Source: Bacteroidaceae bacterium
Lineage (GTDB): Bacteria > Bacteroidota > Bacteroidia > Bacteroidales > Barnesiellaceae_A
DNA: 53,737 nucleotides
Assembly: GCA_017531985.1 (NCBI GenBank)
Contig: JAFXJY010000026.1
Span: 1-53,737, forward strand
Direction: 5' to 3'
The translations under genes were made by a program, and so were the position numbers. This document shows positions 8,331 through 16,681 of the stretch, piece after piece. The notes below the pieces were generated by a model. The model did no database searches. It had not been told where the DNA came from and was given only the letters and a program-made list of their open reading frames with translations. Every line of letters starts with the position of its first letter. Position 1 is the stretch's first letter.

Positions 8331-9653
8331 CTATTTATGGTCTTTCTTTACATAGAGCGAATTGAGCCATCGAAGCCAAGATGGAAGAGCTGCATTTTGT
8401 TTTTCACACAAGTTCTTGGCATCGTTATACCCTCGTTGATAAGCCGTAGCAGCATTTGATTCGACACCTTTACGACGACCACGCTCATAGGCTTCACTTA
8501 TCTTCTTTTCATTCTCCACTCGCGATTGTTCCGATTGTGCATTGACAGCATGGCATATTTCTTCTACTCGTCCCGACACATCACCTACACAGAAACTCTT
8601 ATGACACTTTTTACACCTTCTGACCGCATTACTGTTTTTCTCATCCACAATCACCTCACCACAATGCGGACACTCCGACCGGGGTAATATCTTACCGGGA
8701 TTGATTTGGGGCGACAGGCGACATATGTTGGCAATGGCTCTCTCCATAACCATCGACACCTTTTGGAGCAGAAGGGTATCATTATCCTTGTCGCCATCTT
8801 CGTCATCGAACAATAGACATTCATACAACAACGACATGGCATGGATGGGGTAGTGAGTAAAGACATTATCGAGCGAACTATACTCATCGTACACTTCGGT
8901 AATGAACGTGAGACGATGCTGTATGATGGGGGTTTTCAATATCATATCGACCAACTCTACCAAGTAGCGTCTATCATTGACTAATCGGGTTACGTTCTTT
9001 TCGATATCCACAAACTTACGCTCCAAGAGCTCTTTCTTATGGTCCGATGCACACCATACGGTTAAAGTTTCGTCCAGAAACATATCATCAGGCACTTTCA
9101 TAAGTGGTATACCGTTGTTGCGTGCTTGGTTGATCACATTGTAAGTCTGGGTATATATATTATAATTGAGATAACCCAACTGATGGTTGACTCCTTCACT
9201 GTAAGTATTATAACCACGGATAATCAGTTGTCCGAACCCCATGTAGATGGTTGCCAAGTCGGTACAATATTCATTCTCGTCACGATTATCTTGTGCAATA
9301 CGATAGTGGTGCATTACCGCGTGACACACCTCGTGAGCCAAGGTTGCCAATACAGCCGCCCTATTATTCCTAAATTGATTCGAGACATTAATTCTTACAT
9401 TCCTATCGGCATCGACCGTAAAGTCTCCGCCTGTTCTTTCTGACAATTCGCTCCATCGGCACTGAACTTTATACCCCAACAATCCTGCATAAAGTATCAT
9501 AGCCGAGGCCTCTTGGGTCAATGCCTGCTCAGTCAATTCGTTCTTGACATATAGTGGTTGGTATTCGACAAACATTCTCAATGGGATTTGTTTCTCAAAT
9601 ATTTTCAACCGACGAAAAACCTCTCGCGGAGTCAAATAAACATCTTGTGCCAT
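8331..9653 (-). CDS. HExxH zinc metallopeptidase-like protein with C-terminal zinc ribbon
   Basis: I do not recognise a named family. The 440-residue protein has no signal peptide. It carries HEVCH at 107-111 (His107, Glu108, His111) in a helix-like context (LATLAHEVCHAVMHHY). Glu128 in DENEYCTDL, 17 residues on, is a plausible third zinc ligand, giving a gluzincin-like active site. The middle (about 180-320) has no known motif. A treble-clef or ribbon-type zinc site follows, with CPHC (328-331) and CKKC (347-350). The tail holds two similar units, AYERGRRKG (388-396) and AYQRGYNDA (404-412), and ends in a hydrophobic SWLRWLNSLY. The upstream in-frame TTG at 9660-9662 is less likely than the ATG used here. 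It may be a cytoplasmic peptidase, or a substrate-binding protein with a peptidase fold. Confidence 0.6.
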   Translation of the reverse strand: MAQDVYLTPREVFRRLKIFEKQIPLRMFVEYQPLYVKNELTEQALTQEASAMILYAGLLGYKVQCRWSELSERTGGDFTVDADRNVRINVSNQFRNNRAAVLATLAHEVCHAVMHHYRIAQDNRDENEYCTDLATIYMGFGQLIIRGYNTYSEGVNHQLGYLNYNIYTQTYNVINQARNNGIPLMKVPDDMFLDETLTVWCASDHKKELLERKFVDIEKNVTRLVNDRRYLVELVDMILKTPIIQHRLTFITEVYDEYSSLDNVFTHYPIHAMSLLYECLLFDDEDGDKDNDTLLLQKVSMVMERAIANICRLSPQINPGKILPRSECPHCGEVIVDEKNSNAVRRCKKCHKSFCVGDVSGRVEEICHAVNAQSEQSRVENEKKISEAYERGRRKGVESNAATAYQRGYNDAKNLCEKQNAALPSWLRWLNSLYVKKDHK

Positions 9654-9746
9654 GGTATTCAATTTTTATGATTATTAAAAAACGCTGTTTCTGCTCATGC
9701 TCTCAATATTAAGGACACACACCATCGTTACAAACTATCACCAATA

Positions 9747-9796
9747 GTCCAATAAAATACAATAATAGGATGACGGCACATTGCACCGGCATCCTA
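9747..9796 (-). terminator. Probable terminator of the serS/dcw transcript
   Basis: The stem taggatg (9766-9772) with catccta (9790-9796) is extended by cgg/ccg across one mismatch, around a 9 nt loop. The minus strand continues into ttattgtattttatt. It is the first terminator-like structure downstream of serS. Confidence 0.5.
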
Positions 9797-9809
9797 CTAT
9801 GGAAAACGA

Positions 9810-10009
9810 TTAAGGAAACTTCTATAAATTCCACTGATAATCATTCATGGGTTAACGGAAACATTCTCTTTGCTTGCTTAATATTTTTCTTGGTATCTTT
9901 TGCCTTGTCCTCAATCACATAGCCCACTACGTTCATTCGGTCAGAATCTAAAATCTACTCTAAGAAAAATCATCCATCATAACAAAGCTATTGATAGAAG
10001 TTTCCTTAA
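9810..10009. repeat. 200 bp segment bounded by 16 bp inverted repeats
   Basis: ttaaggaaacttctat at 9810-9825 is the exact reverse complement of atagaagtttccttaa at 9994-10009. The two copies are separated by 168 bp, and the right copy ends 5 bp beyond the serS stop codon. The geometry is that of a small non-autonomous (MITE-like) element or of a long-range RNA stem. I see no clean target-site duplication. The enclosed DNA holds a 31-codon ORF. Confidence 0.5.
9841..9936 (-). CDS. Possible 31-residue lysine-rich small protein
   Basis: An ATG at 9934-9936 opens a 31-codon frame ending in TGA at 9841. The peptide begins MNVVGYVIEDKAKDTKKN and ends KRMFPLTHE; 6 of 31 residues are Lys and it has no membrane segment. 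An in-frame TAG lies 7 codons upstream, so it is not the tail of a longer gene. It lies inside the 16 bp inverted-repeat pair. It has no recognisable family, and a chance ORF of this length is quite possible. Confidence 0.3.
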   Translation of the reverse strand: MNVVGYVIEDKAKDTKKNIKQAKRMFPLTHE

Positions 10010-10014
10010 AAACA

Positions 10015-11286
10015 TTAATCGATAATATCAAATCCCGTATAAGGAACAAGAGCCTTAGGTATACGGATACCCTCGGGAGTCTGGTTATTTTCGAGCAGAG
10101 CGGCCATGATGCGAGGTAGAGCCAAAGCACTACCATTGAGTGTGTGACATAGATGTGTTTTCTTGTCGGCTCCACGATAACGGCATTTCAAACGGTTGGC
10201 CTGATAACTCTCAAAGTTCGACACTGAGCTGACTTCGAGCCAACGTTTCTGAGCAGCCGAATAGACCTCAAAGTCGAACGTGATAGCCGATGTAAAACTC
10301 ATATCGCCACCACACAGTCGAAGAATGTGCCAAGGCAATTCAAGTGCCTCTACAAGACTCTGTACATGATCTTTCATCTCTTCAAGAGCGGCATAAGAAT
10401 GGTCAGGGTGTTGTATCTGTACGATTTCCACTTTGTCAAACTGGTGCAAACGGTTAAGACCGCGAACATCCTTACCATACGAGCCGGCTTCGCGACGGAA
10501 ACAAGCCGAGTAGGCTGCATTCTTCACAGGCAACTCATTTTCGTTAAAAATAACATCGCGATACAGATTGGTAACCGGCACTTCGGCTGTGGGTATAAGA
10601 TATAAGTTGTCGGCTGTACAACAGTACATCTGTCCCTCCTTATCGGGCAATTGTCCCGTTCCGTAACCCGAAGCTTCATTGACAACGTAAGGAGGCTGAA
10701 TTTCGAGATAGCCTGCCTCGCGTGCCTTATCGAGGAAGAACGATATAAGAGCTCGTTGCAAACGAGCACCCTTACCCTTGTAGACGGGGAAACCTGCACC
10801 GGTTATCTTTACACCTAATTCAAAGTCTATCAAGTCATATTTCTTGGCCAACTCCCAGTGTGGCAAGGCATCATCACCCAGCTGAGGAATGACTCCACCC
10901 TCCTTCTCGACGATATTGTCTTCGGCAGTACGACCGGCAGGGACAGCATCACAAGGCAAGTTGGGAATGGTCAACAAGATATCGGTAATCTCATTCTCGG
11001 CCGATACCATAGCCTCTTCAATAGCTACATTGCCGTTCTTCATCTCAGCTACACGAGCCTTGACAACCTCGGCATCCTCTTTCTTGCCTTCTTTCATCAG
11101 CTTACCTATCTCGGCAGCCATTTTTTTCAACTCGGCAAGACGAGCATCAAGTTCGTTTTGCGATGCACGACGAGTCTTATCCAACTCGATAATACGGGCT
11201 ATCTTTTCTTTTCCATCGAAGTGTTTCACAGCCAATCGTGCTATCACCTCTTCCGTATTTTTCTTAATTGTATCTAATGTAAGCAT
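10015..11286 (-). CDS. serS: Seryl-tRNA synthetase
   Basis: This class II aminoacyl-tRNA synthetase charges tRNA-Ser and also supplies Ser-tRNA-Sec where that exists. The N-terminal 1-100 region is the charged helical-hairpin arm that binds the long variable arm of tRNA-Ser. The catalytic core shows motif 2 (FRREAGSYGKDVRGLNR, 263-279) and motif 3 (GSALALPR, about 385-392). The length of 423 residues is normal. It is the last gene of the long dcw gene run, 34 bp after the YqeY gene, with no obvious promoter between them, so it may be co-transcribed with ftsZ. Confidence 0.97.
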   Translation of the reverse strand: MLTLDTIKKNTEEVIARLAVKHFDGKEKIARIIELDKTRRASQNELDARLAELKKMAAEIGKLMKEGKKEDAEVVKARVAEMKNGNVAIEEAMVSAENEITDILLTIPNLPCDAVPAGRTAEDNIVEKEGGVIPQLGDDALPHWELAKKYDLIDFELGVKITGAGFPVYKGKGARLQRALISFFLDKAREAGYLEIQPPYVVNEASGYGTGQLPDKEGQMYCCTADNLYLIPTAEVPVTNLYRDVIFNENELPVKNAAYSACFRREAGSYGKDVRGLNRLHQFDKVEIVQIQHPDHSYAALEEMKDHVQSLVEALELPWHILRLCGGDMSFTSAITFDFEVYSAAQKRWLEVSSVSNFESYQANRLKCRYRGADKKTHLCHTLNGSALALPRIMAALLENNQTPEGIRIPKALVPYTGFDIID

Positions 11287-11320
11287 CTTTTTTACAATTT
11301 TAGGTATATATTACATTGTA

Positions 11321-11773
11321 TTACTTGTTGAGCAACTCCTTTACGCGAGTCGATATGGCACGACCATCGGCACGTCCGGCCAACTTCTTGGAAGCGATGC
11401 CCATCACCTTGCCCATGTCTTGCGGTCCGGCAGCACCCACTTCGGCAATAATAGCACGCAGTTCATCGGTCAACTCTTCATCCGATAGTTGCTTGGGCAT
11501 ATATTGCTCAATAACAGCCGCTTCTGCCAGTTCACTCTCGGCGAGTTCAGGACGATTTTGTTCCTGATAGATGGCAGCACTTTCACGACGTTGCTTCATC
11601 ATCTTGGCAAGAATCTTCAATGCGGCATCATCCGACAACTCTCCATTACCGCCTTTGGCAGTCTTGGCCTCAATAAATTCTTTTTTCACGCCACGAAGAG
11701 CTTCGAGCTTCACTTTATCTTTTGCCAGCATGGCACTCTTTATGTCATTGCTGATTGTTTCAAACAAACTCAT
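11321..11773 (-). CDS. GatB/YqeY domain protein
   Basis: This 150-residue soluble protein belongs to the YqeY family, which resembles the tRNA-binding tail domain of GatB (tRNA-dependent amidotransferase). The hallmark segments MKQRRESAAIY, IEQYMPKQLSDEEL and DMGKVMG are visible. The role of free-standing YqeY is not established; binding to tRNA is the usual suggestion, and the adjacent serS fits that theme. The start is the ATG at 11771-11773, one base after the ftsZ stop (TGA-T-ATG), which indicates translational coupling. A TTG four codons upstream inside ftsZ is unlikely. Confidence 0.9.
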   Translation of the reverse strand: MSLFETISNDIKSAMLAKDKVKLEALRGVKKEFIEAKTAKGGNGELSDDAALKILAKMMKQRRESAAIYQEQNRPELAESELAEAAVIEQYMPKQLSDEELTDELRAIIAEVGAAGPQDMGKVMGIASKKLAGRADGRAISTRVKELLNK

Positions 11774-11774
11774 A

Positions 11775-13139
11775 TCAGTCTCCAAAGTTTATTGTTTTTA
11801 TACTATTTTCATTCGTTACAACAGGTTGTTCCTCATTATTTCGAACCACACCGGCTTCGTTGAGCTTCTGCTTGAAGTCAGGTGCTCTATCATAAGTGGG
11901 AGTATTATCAAACACTTCGAGTAAGGCTTCATTCTCCATCTCGGAACGTGTCAGTACCGCAAACTGCAATCTTTTACGTTGCATGTCACGCAGTCGATCT
12001 TCTCCATAGAGTAGTTTGATAATATCATCTGAGTCGTTAGTATCACTCTTGGGGTGATCCTTCTTTTCGGTAATCTCTACCTCTTTCTCTTTTTCCTCAT
12101 TACTCTTAAATCCGGCTGCAAGAATTGTCACACGCACTTCATCATTGAGCGATTCATCAATGTACACACCGGTAATTGTATCGGGTTTCCCCGAGAACTT
12201 GGTTGCAAAGTCGTTCAACTGCTCAGTTTCATGCAATTTCATTTGAGATTCACCGGGAGAGAGGAATACTATCTGCAACAATGTCTTGGCCGAGAAAATA
12301 TCCGAATCTTGCAACAAGGGTGATTTGACTGCATTTTCAATAGCCTGAGAGACACGCTTTTCACCACGACCGGTACCTGTACTGATAATGGCAGTTCCTC
12401 CTTTTGACAGTGTTGTTTTCACATCATTGAAGTCACAGTTGACAGGACCTGTTTTGAGAATGATTTCAATGATACTGCCTGCTGCCGTTGACAATATATC
12501 ATCGGCCATGGCAAAGGCATTGAGGAAAGTCATATCGGGGTAGATATCACGCAGACGTTCATTGTTGATAACCAACAACGCATCGACTTGTTCTCTCAGC
12601 TTTTTAATATAGTCATGGGCTTTACTAATCTTAGGAGCCCCCTCAAAGATGAATGGAATGGTAACAATACCTACTGTGAGTATTTCCAATTCCTTGGCAA
12701 TACGAGCAACGACAGGGGCAGCACCTGTACCTGTGCCACCACCCATACCTGCTGTGATAAATACCATTTGAGGCTTCGGCTCGGTTTGCAACAAGGCTCT
12801 TATGTCCTCGGCACTCTCCTCAGCTGCCAGACGTGCCACTTCGGGCTTATTGCCAGCTCCACCGCCACGCGTTACTGTGGGTCCCAACAACAACTTGATG
12901 GGAATACCCGATGTTTCAAGTGCTTGCGAGTCGGTATTGCATGCCACATATCGCACACAATCGATAGCTCCATTGCGATACATGTGCTTCACCGCATTAC
13001 CGCCTCCACCTCCGACACCTATCACCATTATATGGGTTCTTTTCTTCTCGGGAACGACCGCATTGTTTACGCTGTCAGCTCCTCCGGGTGTCATATCCAT
13101 TATATCTTTATCTATGTCCGTATTAAGGTTAAGATTCAT
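11775..13139 (-). CDS. ftsZ: Cell division GTPase FtsZ
   Basis: FtsZ is the tubulin homologue that forms the Z-ring. The 454-residue protein has a non-conserved N-terminal extension (1-35), then the GTPase domain with the glycine-rich loop [10 protein letters not shown] (41-50) and the tubulin signature [10 protein letters not shown] (133-142). The T7-loop region [11 protein letters not shown] is present. A long charged linker follows residue about 345 and the protein ends SIKTINFGD. The typical proteobacterial C-terminal peptide (DIPAFLR-like) is not obvious, so FtsA/ZapA contacts may use a lineage-specific tail. It sits 21 bp after ftsA and one base before the YqeY gene. Confidence 0.97.
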   Translation of the reverse strand: MNLNLNTDIDKDIMDMTPGGADSVNNAVVPEKKRTHIMVIGVGGGGGNAVKHMYRNGAIDCVRYVACNTDSQALETSGIPIKLLLGPTVTRGGGAGNKPEVARLAAEESAEDIRALLQTEPKPQMVFITAGMGGGTGTGAAPVVARIAKELEILTVGIVTIPFIFEGAPKISKAHDYIKKLREQVDALLVINNERLRDIYPDMTFLNAFAMADDILSTAAGSIIEIILKTGPVNCDFNDVKTTLSKGGTAIISTGTGRGEKRVSQAIENAVKSPLLQDSDIFSAKTLLQIVFLSPGESQMKLHETEQLNDFATKFSGKPDTITGVYIDESLNDEVRVTILAAGFKSNEEKEKEVEITEKKDHPKSDTNDSDDIIKLLYGEDRLRDMQRKRLQFAVLTRSEMENEALLEVFDNTPTYDRAPDFKQKLNEAGVVRNNEEQPVVTNENSIKTINFGD

Positions 13140-13160
13140 TGTTCTTTCATTTACTGGTTA

Positions 13161-14528
13161 TTATTCATCTTCATTTGCACCCTCTTCCAACATTTCGTCA
13201 AACTTCTGGGTATACTTTTGGACGGATTTTTTCATACCATCGAACCACCCCCACTTTTTTTTCTTTTTTTCATTTTCATCGGGAAGTTCAGTGGGTTTAG
13301 TAACATTGTCACTGGGGACAACCTCACGATTGCCTTGACTATCGGCATCCGTATCTTTGACATCTTCAACGACAGGAACAGGCGAAATCGTGCAGACATC
13401 CTTGGCAAGAGCCAAGAGACCCACAGCCTGAACATAGTCATTGACTTGTGCTTCAAGTTTCTCTACGACAAGAATGTCTCGACTTAACACTCCGGTACGC
13501 ACATTGATGTTGAGACGTTCTTCGAGTAATGATTTCATTCCTTCCAGTCGTGCAGCTCCACCCACAACAACAGCCCCAATCACCAAGTCCTTGCGTTCGA
13601 GTCCCGAGCGTTTAATCTGCTCATCGATATTGGCAACTATCTCCTCCGAACGGGCTTCCACTACCGATGATAATTTGGCAAGATCGATACCCACCGAACT
13701 ATCGTTATCCAGATTGAGACGTATATTGTTTTCGCTATTATACCCCTTAGCCTTACCCGAAGCGATTTTCAACTTCTCGGCAGTATCATGCACAAAGTTA
13801 AGACTCATGATATCACGGGTTATATTGCGACCACCCATAGGCAGCGTCTCAAGCAATACCAACACATTATTTTTATATATCGATACAGTTGTAGTCTCGG
13901 CTCCCATGTCTATCAACATACAACCCAACATACGGTCTTCATTGCTCAACACAACCTCGGCCGTAGCCAATGCCGATGTAATATATCCGGCAATGGGCAA
14001 CTTCAACTCGGCAATACAATGATCGATGTTTCGCTTCAACATGGGCTTGGCTGTAATAGCTTTATAGCGGGCTTCGATATTACTACCGACAACACCTATG
14101 GGGTTGCGTTCGGCACGTCCATCAACAATATACCCTACTGACACAAGTTCGAGCAAATCGACCGACGATGGTATGGTTTTGCGACAATCGTCCTTCATTT
14201 TGTCAATTTGCACTTGCTTGATCATACTATCCTCGGGCAACGTACGAACCGATATTTTATCATCTGCAACTACCGAAACACCTCCCACTCCCACATATAT
14301 CTTCTCGATCTTAGCAGGCGATATACGATTCTCGAGTTTTCTTTTCACTCGTTGCACACAAGCATACACATCTTTTACATTCTGTATACAACCACGCTTC
14401 ATCATATTGGAGGCTGTATTTTCCGAATCGATAGCAGCCACTACGAGCTGATTGTTATCATTGCGATAACCAGCTATACCAACAACCTTGGTACTACCAA
14501 ATTCTATTGCGACTATATATTCTCTCAT
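13161..14528 (-). CDS. ftsA: Cell division protein FtsA
   Basis: FtsA is the actin-like ATPase that tethers FtsZ to the membrane. The 455-residue protein begins with the phosphate-1 motif EFGSTKVVGIAG (9-20). It also carries MLIDMGAETTTVSIY (phosphate-2) and GAVVVGGAARLEGM (adenosine motif). After a polar linker comes a run of five lysines, then WGWFDGMKKSVQKYTQKF, an amphipathic helix typical of a membrane-targeting sequence, and an acidic end. It lies between ftsQ and ftsZ in the canonical order. Confidence 0.96.
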   Translation of the reverse strand: MREYIVAIEFGSTKVVGIAGYRNDNNQLVVAAIDSENTASNMMKRGCIQNVKDVYACVQRVKRKLENRISPAKIEKIYVGVGGVSVVADDKISVRTLPEDSMIKQVQIDKMKDDCRKTIPSSVDLLELVSVGYIVDGRAERNPIGVVGSNIEARYKAITAKPMLKRNIDHCIAELKLPIAGYITSALATAEVVLSNEDRMLGCMLIDMGAETTTVSIYKNNVLVLLETLPMGGRNITRDIMSLNFVHDTAEKLKIASGKAKGYNSENNIRLNLDNDSSVGIDLAKLSSVVEARSEEIVANIDEQIKRSGLERKDLVIGAVVVGGAARLEGMKSLLEERLNINVRTGVLSRDILVVEKLEAQVNDYVQAVGLLALAKDVCTISPVPVVEDVKDTDADSQGNREVVPSDNVTKPTELPDENEKKKKKWGWFDGMKKSVQKYTQKFDEMLEEGANEDE

Positions 14529-14549
14529 ATATACTGTGAATTTTATTTA

Positions 14550-15308
14550 CTACTTTACATTGTGTTTATATCGTTTATTCTTTCGTGTACACACTACTTG
14601 ATCTTTATACTTAACCGATATAGTGTCATACTCTACCCATCCCATTCGGGGCATCACTTGGTTATAAAGAGCCAAAACACTATTCAATTTTTGGGCATAA
14701 TTGGATATATCGCCCAATAATATTACATGCTCGCCCACTCTTGGATAGAGGAGTATCTCTTGCTGTTCTGTCACATATATCTGAGACACCTGATTGCTCC
14801 AAAACGTATGTCCCGAAATATATTGTACAAGAGGAATCAAGTCCTTAGCAACTATCTTGTCATCGAGATAACCCGATACCAATGGAACTTGAACAAGATA
14901 CATCGCATCCACAGCTACCGACTCTCCTTCAACATCTACATAGTACGTCTTGTTTTCGGCATCATACACTCGCATAACCGGTCGGCGTTGCGACACGAAC
15001 AAGTGGGTATCACCATTATTTTCATAATAACACTCCACATCTTCAAGCAGGTCGATTTGCGACACATATTGCTCTATCCTACTGACATTTATCTCACCAC
15101 AACTCTTGCCAATGGGTAATAATTGTGCATGAGCTATATAATCATACAAGTCCTCCTTTGCTATAAGTTTACACTCGGCACTATCGGTTATGTGTATATA
15201 AAAATTTTCACACACTACCTTCTTATCCTCATTGCCCCAAAGGATAAATGAGGTTATAAGATAGCCTATAAGCAATACTAATACCGATATTTTAAGCAAT
15301 CGTTTCAT
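14550..15308 (-). CDS. ftsQ: Cell division protein FtsQ/DivIB
   Basis: This 252-residue bitopic membrane protein has a short cytoplasmic N-terminus, one transmembrane helix (about 5-24, ISVLVLLIGYLITSFIL) and a periplasmic POTRA plus beta domain. Sequence conservation is low, as is normal for FtsQ in this phylum. The segment around SRIEQYVSQIDLLEDVECYY and the RRPVMRVY strand fit the POTRA region. In the family it joins FtsL and a FtsB/DivIC partner to regulate septal peptidoglycan synthesis. The start ATG overlaps the murC stop by one base (TAATG). Identity rests on topology, size and position between murC and ftsA. Confidence 0.88.
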   Translation of the reverse strand: MKRLLKISVLVLLIGYLITSFILWGNEDKKVVCENFYIHITDSAECKLIAKEDLYDYIAHAQLLPIGKSCGEINVSRIEQYVSQIDLLEDVECYYENNGDTHLFVSQRRPVMRVYDAENKTYYVDVEGESVAVDAMYLVQVPLVSGYLDDKIVAKDLIPLVQYISGHTFWSNQVSQIYVTEQQEILLYPRVGEHVILLGDISNYAQKLNSVLALYNQVMPRMGWVEYDTISVKYKDQVVCTRKNKRYKHNVK

Positions 15309-16681
15309 TATTCTTGCATGATTTGGTATATCTCGGGGAGTAGTTTATCAATATCTCCTGCACCCATTGTCAATAACACCTCAAAGGTATATTCTTTTAT
15401 CCGTTCTACCAACTTTTCTCTACAACAAAGTTCTTTATGTGGCGATAAAATCTCATCATAAATGATTTGCGAGGTCACTCCTTCGATGGGCAATTCGCGA
15501 GCCGGATAAATATCGAGTAGGATTACCTCATCGGCCAGCGAAAGTGCTTGGGCAAATTGTGGTGCAAAATCGCGGGTACGAGTATACAAATGAGGCTGAA
15601 ATACGACGGTCAACTTACGATCGGGGTACAAAGCCTTGACCGACTTAATACTTGCCTTCAACTCATCGGGATGATGGGCATAGTCGTCAATCATCACTCG
15701 TTGAGGTGTACGGAGCCAAAACTCAAATCGTCGCTTGGCTCCCTGAAATGAGGCTATTGCATCACGCATAACATCGGCATCTATCCCGCACAGCCATGCC
15801 ACTGCCATCGAAGCCACTGCATTTTCAATATTGATTTCGACCGGCACACCCAATTCTACATCGGCTATGCGTGACCGGGGTGTTACAAAGTCAAAGAGAA
15901 TGCGTCCTTGACCTATGCGGATGTTCTCTGCGTGAAAGTCGCCCTCATCCTTCGAGTAGCTATACACCTTCACTCCCTCCTGTACACGAGGTTGCAACTT
16001 AATGCCTTGCTTTACAATGAGAACCCCTCCGGGCTGTATCAAAGAGGTAAAGTGTGCAAAACTTTCGAGATAAGCCTCCTCCGTCCCATATATATCCAAA
16101 TGGTCGGCATCGGTCGACGTTACTACTGCAATGTGTGGCAATAACTGATGAAACGAACGGTCAAACTCATCGGCCTCAATAATAGCATAACGACTATCGT
16201 GCGACAATATCAAGTTGGTATCATAATTACGCAATATACCTCCGAGAAAAGCATTGCAACCCACTGACGATTGTGCAAATATATGTGCTGCCATGCTTGA
16301 CGTTGTAGTCTTTCCATGAGTTCCTGCAAAACACAATCCTTGCAACGAATGCGTGATAAGTCCCAACAACTTGGCTCGCTTTATGATTTCAAAGCCATTG
16401 TTACGGAAGTATTGCAAGCCCTCATGCTCATCGGGAATGGCGGGTGTGTACACAACCAGGGTCTCCTCAGGGCAACGGCAATAAGAGGGTATCAACCCAG
16501 ACGATGCTTCGAAAAACAACTCGGCACCTTCTTGCTGCAACTGTGCCGTGAGTGGTGTAGCCGTACGGTCATAGCCAGCTACTCGCAGCCCCAAGGATAG
16601 GCAATAACGCACCAAGGCACTCATACCTATACCGCCAGCCCCTACAAAATAGACTGACTTATATTCTTCCAGTCGTTTCAT
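15308..16681 (-). CDS. murC: UDP-N-acetylmuramate--L-alanine ligase
   Basis: This cytoplasmic Mur ligase adds L-alanine to UDP-MurNAc, the first step of the stem peptide. Visible are the N-terminal Rossmann GAGGIGMSAL (14-23), the ATP loop GTHGKTTT (120-127), the central EADEFDRSF and the YAHHPDE motif of the family. The length of 457 residues is normal. The start overlaps the murG stop by 4 bases (ATGA) and its stop overlaps the ftsQ start, so translation of murG-murC-ftsQ is probably coupled. Confidence 0.97.
   Translation of the reverse strand: MKRLEEYKSVYFVGAGGIGMSALVRYCLSLGLRVAGYDRTATPLTAQLQQEGAELFFEASSGLIPSYCRCPEETLVVYTPAIPDEHEGLQYFRNNGFEIIKRAKLLGLITHSLQGLCFAGTHGKTTTSSMAAHIFAQSSVGCNAFLGGILRNYDTNLILSHDSRYAIIEADEFDRSFHQLLPHIAVVTSTDADHLDIYGTEEAYLESFAHFTSLIQPGGVLIVKQGIKLQPRVQEGVKVYSYSKDEGDFHAENIRIGQGRILFDFVTPRSRIADVELGVPVEINIENAVASMAVAWLCGIDADVMRDAIASFQGAKRRFEFWLRTPQRVMIDDYAHHPDELKASIKSVKALYPDRKLTVVFQPHLYTRTRDFAPQFAQALSLADEVILLDIYPARELPIEGVTSQIIYDEILSPHKELCCREKLVERIKEYTFEVLLTMGAGDIDKLLPEIYQIMQE

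Larger units (their letters stand above)
9654..10014. other. 361 bp gap between serS and the HExxH gene
   Basis: No long gene is present. The gap contains a minus-strand hairpin with a T-rich tail (9747-9796), a 16 bp inverted-repeat pair (9810-9825 and 9994-10009) and a 31-codon ORF on the minus strand (9841-9936). No clear TAnnTTTG promoter for the HExxH gene was found. Confidence 0.6.

Noticed and set aside
13250..13272. Homopolymer-rich stretch in ftsA as a possible frameshift site
   Set aside because: The frame reads through cleanly as a lysine-rich linker before the amphipathic helix; nothing suggests an alternative product.
12588..13487. 299-codon plus-strand frame across ftsZ/ftsA
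   Set aside because: It is antisense to two clear genes, Cys/His-rich in a way typical of reverse frames and not like any family.
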